DNA from: Streptomyces flavofungini
Lineage (GTDB): Bacteria; Actinomycetota; Actinomycetes; Streptomycetales; Streptomycetaceae
Length of the DNA: 64,000 bases
Reading direction: 5' to 3'
NCBI RefSeq assembly: GCF_014650815.1
Contig: NZ_BMVR01000025.1
Coordinates: 1 to 64,000, forward strand
This document shows, piece after piece, positions 61,940-64,000 of the stretch; position 1 is the first letter of the stretch; each line of letters opens with the position of its first letter. The translations under genes and the position numbers were made by a program. The notes below the pieces were generated by a model. The model was not told where the DNA came from. It saw only the letters and a program-made list of their open reading frames with translations, and ran no database searches.

Positions 61940-61977
61940 CCCGGCACTGCTTGAACCCCCGAGCAGGCAGTGCCGGG
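61940..61977 (+). terminator. orphan terminator-like hairpin upstream of dapA
   Basis: CCCGGCACTGC (61940-61950) with GCAGTGCCGGG (61967-61977), perfect 11-bp stem. No coding gene precedes it on the plus strand. Confidence 0.7.
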
Positions 61978-62036
61978 CTCCTCCCGTGTCAGGCCCTGTG
62001 CGTCACCCGAGGGGCGACCCCGTGCTGAGCAGCGAG

Positions 62037-62042
62037 TAGCGT
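62037..62042 (+). promoter_or_regulatory. -10 of probable leaderless dapA promoter
   Basis: TAGCGT ends 7 nt before the dapA ATG and there is no Shine-Dalgarno, consistent with transcription starting at the start codon. Confidence 0.5.
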
Positions 62043-62049
62043 GTTACCC

Positions 62050-62949
62050 ATGGCTCCGACCTCCACTCCGCAGACCCCCTTCGGGAGGGTCCTCACCGCC
62101 ATGGTCACGCCCTTCACGGCGGACGGCGCACTCGACCTCGACGGCGCGCGCCAGCTCGCCGCCCACTTGGTGGACGCAGGCAACGACGGCCTGATCGTCA
62201 ACGGCACCACGGGCGAGTCCCCGACCACCAGCGACGCGGAGAAAGCAGAGCTGGTACGAGCGGTGGTGGACGCCGTCGGAGACCGCGCCCACGTGGTCGC
62301 CGGAGTCGGCACGAACGACACCCGCCACAGCATCGACCTCGCCCGCGCGGCCGCGAGCGCCGGCGCACACGGCCTGCTCACCGTCACGCCGTACTACAAC
62401 AAGCCCCCGCAGGAGGGCCTCTTCCGGCACTTCACCGCGATCGCCGACGCCACCGACCTGCCGGTGATGCTGTACGACATCCCGGGCCGCAGCGGTGTGC
62501 CGATCAACACCGAAACGATCGTGCGCCTCGCCGAGCACCCGCGTATCGTCGCCAACAAGGACGCCAAGGGCGACCTCGGCCGGGCCAGCTGGGCCATCGC
62601 CCGCTCCGGTCTCGCCTGGTACTCCGGCGACGACATGCTGAACCTGCCGCTGCTCTCGGTCGGCGCCTGCGGTTTCGTCTCCGTCGTCAGCCACGTCGTC
62701 ACGCCGGAGCTGCGCGCGATGATCGACGCCCACACCAGCGGCGACGTCCAGAAGGCGACCGAGATCCACCAGAAGCTGCTCCCAGTCTTCACGGGCATGT
62801 TTCGTACGCAGGGTGTGATTACCACCAAGGCGGCGCTCGCCCTGCAGGGCCGCCCCGGCGGCCCGCTGCGCCTGCCGCTGGTCGAGCTCTCCCCCGAGGA
62901 GACGGCACAGCTCAAGATCGATCTTGCCGCCGGTGGGGTACAGCTCTAA
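62050..62949 (+). CDS. dapA: 4-hydroxy-tetrahydrodipicolinate synthase
   Basis: 299 residues; condenses pyruvate and aspartate semialdehyde at the head of the lysine/diaminopimelate pathway. TIM-barrel aldolase with GTTGESPTT, LLTVTPYYNKPPQEG (catalytic Tyr) and RIVANKDAKGDL (Schiff-base Lys). ATG at 62050 was chosen over an in-frame GTG at 62041 because of the leaderless promoter spacing and the usual N-terminus. RNase J follows, as elsewhere in actinobacteria. Confidence 0.97.
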   Translation: MAPTSTPQTPFGRVLTAMVTPFTADGALDLDGARQLAAHLVDAGNDGLIVNGTTGESPTTSDAEKAELVRAVVDAVGDRAHVVAGVGTNDTRHSIDLARAAASAGAHGLLTVTPYYNKPPQEGLFRHFTAIADATDLPVMLYDIPGRSGVPINTETIVRLAEHPRIVANKDAKGDLGRASWAIARSGLAWYSGDDMLNLPLLSVGACGFVSVVSHVVTPELRAMIDAHTSGDVQKATEIHQKLLPVFTGMFRTQGVITTKAALALQGRPGGPLRLPLVELSPEETAQLKIDLAAGGVQL

Positions 62950-63031
62950 CCACAGACTTCACAACTGAATAGGCAACACCGCAGGCCACATGCCTGCACC
63001 CAGACAACTGCTACTGCACGAACGTCATGCG

Positions 63032-63058
63032 CGCCACGTGCCCCGGAGGTACGTGGCG
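63032..63058 (+). other. hairpin in the rnj leader
   Basis: CGCCACGT (63032-63039) pairs with ACGTGGCG (63051-63058), 21 nt before the TTG start. Confidence 0.5.
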
Positions 63059-63079
63059 TGTGTGGTTGAGGAGAGTCTT

Positions 63080-64000
63080 TTGAGTCATCCGCATCCTGAA
63101 CTCGGCGCCCCGCCGAAGCTCCCGAAGGGCGGCCTGCGGGTCACCCCGCTGGGCGGCCTCGGTGAGATCGGCCGCAACATGACCGTCTTCGAGTACGACG
63201 GGCGTCTCCTGATCGTCGACTGCGGAGTGCTCTTCCCCGAGGAGGAGCAGCCCGGAATCGACCTGATCCTGCCGGACTTCACGTCCATCCGGGACCGTCT
63301 CGACGACATCGAGGGCATCGTCCTCACGCACGGCCACGAGGACCACATCGGCGGTGTCCCCTATCTCCTGCGCGAGAAGCCGGACATTCCGCTGATCGGC
63401 TCCAAGCTGACCCTCGCCCTGATCGAGGCCAAGCTCCAGGAGCACCGCATCCGGCCCTACACGCTCGAGGTCGCCGAGGGCCACCGCGAGCGCGTCGGCC
63501 CCTTCGACTGTGAGTTCGTCGCGGTCAACCACTCCATCCCGGACGCGCTCGCGGTCGCCATCCGCACGCCCGCGGGCATGGTCGTGCACACCGGCGACTT
63601 CAAGATGGACCAGCTCCCGCTTGACCGTCGCCTAACGGACCTGCACGCCTTCGCGCGCCTGAGCGAGGAGGGCATCGACCTTCTTCTCTCCGACTCGACG
63701 AACGCCGAGGTCCCGGGCTTCGTCCCGCCGGAGCGCGACATCTCGAACGTGCTCCGCCAGGTCTTCGCGGGCGCCCGCAAGCGGATCATCGTGGCCAGCT
63801 TCGCCAGCCATGTGCACCGCATCCAGCAGATCCTCGACGCGGCCCACGAGTACGGCCGCCGGGTCGCCTTCGTCGGCCGCTCCATGGTCCGCAACATGGG
63901 CATCGCCCGTGACCTCGGCTATCTGAAGGTCCCGCCGGGCCTGGTCGTCGACGTCAAGACCCTCGACGACCTGCCGGACCACGAGGTCGTCCTGGTCTGC
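63080..64000 (+). CDS. rnj: ribonuclease J, 5' part (cut by window edge)
   Basis: The first 307 codons are visible; the gene continues past 64000. TTG start with GAGGAGAG 4-5 nt upstream. LRVTPLGGLGEIGRNMTVFEYDGRLLIVDCG and the zinc motif LTHGHEDHIGG define the metallo-beta-lactamase domain. HTGDFKMDQLP and SDSTNAEVPGFVPPE are RNase J/beta-CASP features. RNase J combines endo- and 5'-exonuclease activity in RNA maturation and decay. Confidence 0.97.
   Translation, partial: MSHPHPELGAPPKLPKGGLRVTPLGGLGEIGRNMTVFEYDGRLLIVDCGVLFPEEEQPGIDLILPDFTSIRDRLDDIEGIVLTHGHEDHIGGVPYLLREKPDIPLIGSKLTLALIEAKLQEHRIRPYTLEVAEGHRERVGPFDCEFVAVNHSIPDALAVAIRTPAGMVVHTGDFKMDQLPLDRRLTDLHAFARLSEEGIDLLLSDSTNAEVPGFVPPERDISNVLRQVFAGARKRIIVASFASHVHRIQQILDAAHEYGRRVAFVGRSMVRNMGIARDLGYLKVPPGLVVDVKTLDDLPDHEVVLVC

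Noticed and set aside
1..64000. tRNA, rRNA, IS element, prophage or replication origin
   Set aside because: No cloverleaf, transposase, integrase, phage structural gene or DnaA-box cluster was recognised by eye; a short tRNA could still be missed without a covariance search.

Overview
This window is high-GC actinomycete chromosome and is almost certainly Streptomyces. The evidence is the very high third-position GC, frequent GTG/TTG starts, ATGA/TGATG gene overlaps, TANNNT -10 boxes (some directly in front of a start codon, implying leaderless mRNA), and a gene order matching the conserved core block around proS-nusA-infB-truB-ribF, the ESX type VII secretion locus, rpsO-pnp, dapB-dapA and RNase J. 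No tRNA, rRNA, CRISPR array, prophage or insertion sequence was recognised.

Layout. 1-4952: a 102-bp tandem repeat, a LacI-family regulator, then a translationally coupled pair of secreted glycosidases (GH28-like and GH29-like), which looks like a plant-polysaccharide utilisation unit. 5059-8327: two GNAT acetyltransferases and prolyl-tRNA synthetase. 8328-10948: intergenic REP-like elements, an aminoglycoside-phosphotransferase-like protein that has lost its catalytic aspartates, a DUF4439 ferritin-like protein and a lipoprotein. 11247-18619: the translation/RNA operon rimP-nusA-ylxR-infB-ylxP-rbfA-truB. 18961-23037: a very large trypsin-like/P-loop NTPase fusion with altered active-site residues in both domains. 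23169-24128: ribF. 24154-30469: an oligopeptide ABC transporter on the minus strand. 30801-54624: the type VII (ESX) secretion locus. 54917-59180: rpsO, pnp and an M16 peptidase. 59257-64000: dapB, small membrane proteins, dapA and the start of RNase J.

The ESX locus contains an EspI/SCO5717-type ParA-like ATPase with a huge repetitive N-terminus, an unrecognised 273-residue protein, EccE, EccB, mycosin 1, a minus-strand lower-GC cassette (helical protein, alpha/beta hydrolase with a glycine-zipper tail, lipoprotein), two WXG/helical proteins with proline-rich tails, mycosin 2, EsxB, EsxA, a DUF397 protein, EccC and EccD. The lower-GC cassette and the adjacent lower-GC segment running into mycosin 2 look exchangeable. 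They are the best candidates here for a poorly described system: an ESX-linked effector, carrier and lipoprotein-immunity module between two mycosin proteases.

Other points worth attention are an array of consecutive small hairpins in the rpsO leader, many short tandem repeats between or inside genes, a promoter placed only a few bases in front of a terminator-like hairpin upstream of dapA, and the apparent absence of thyX from the dapB-dapA interval.
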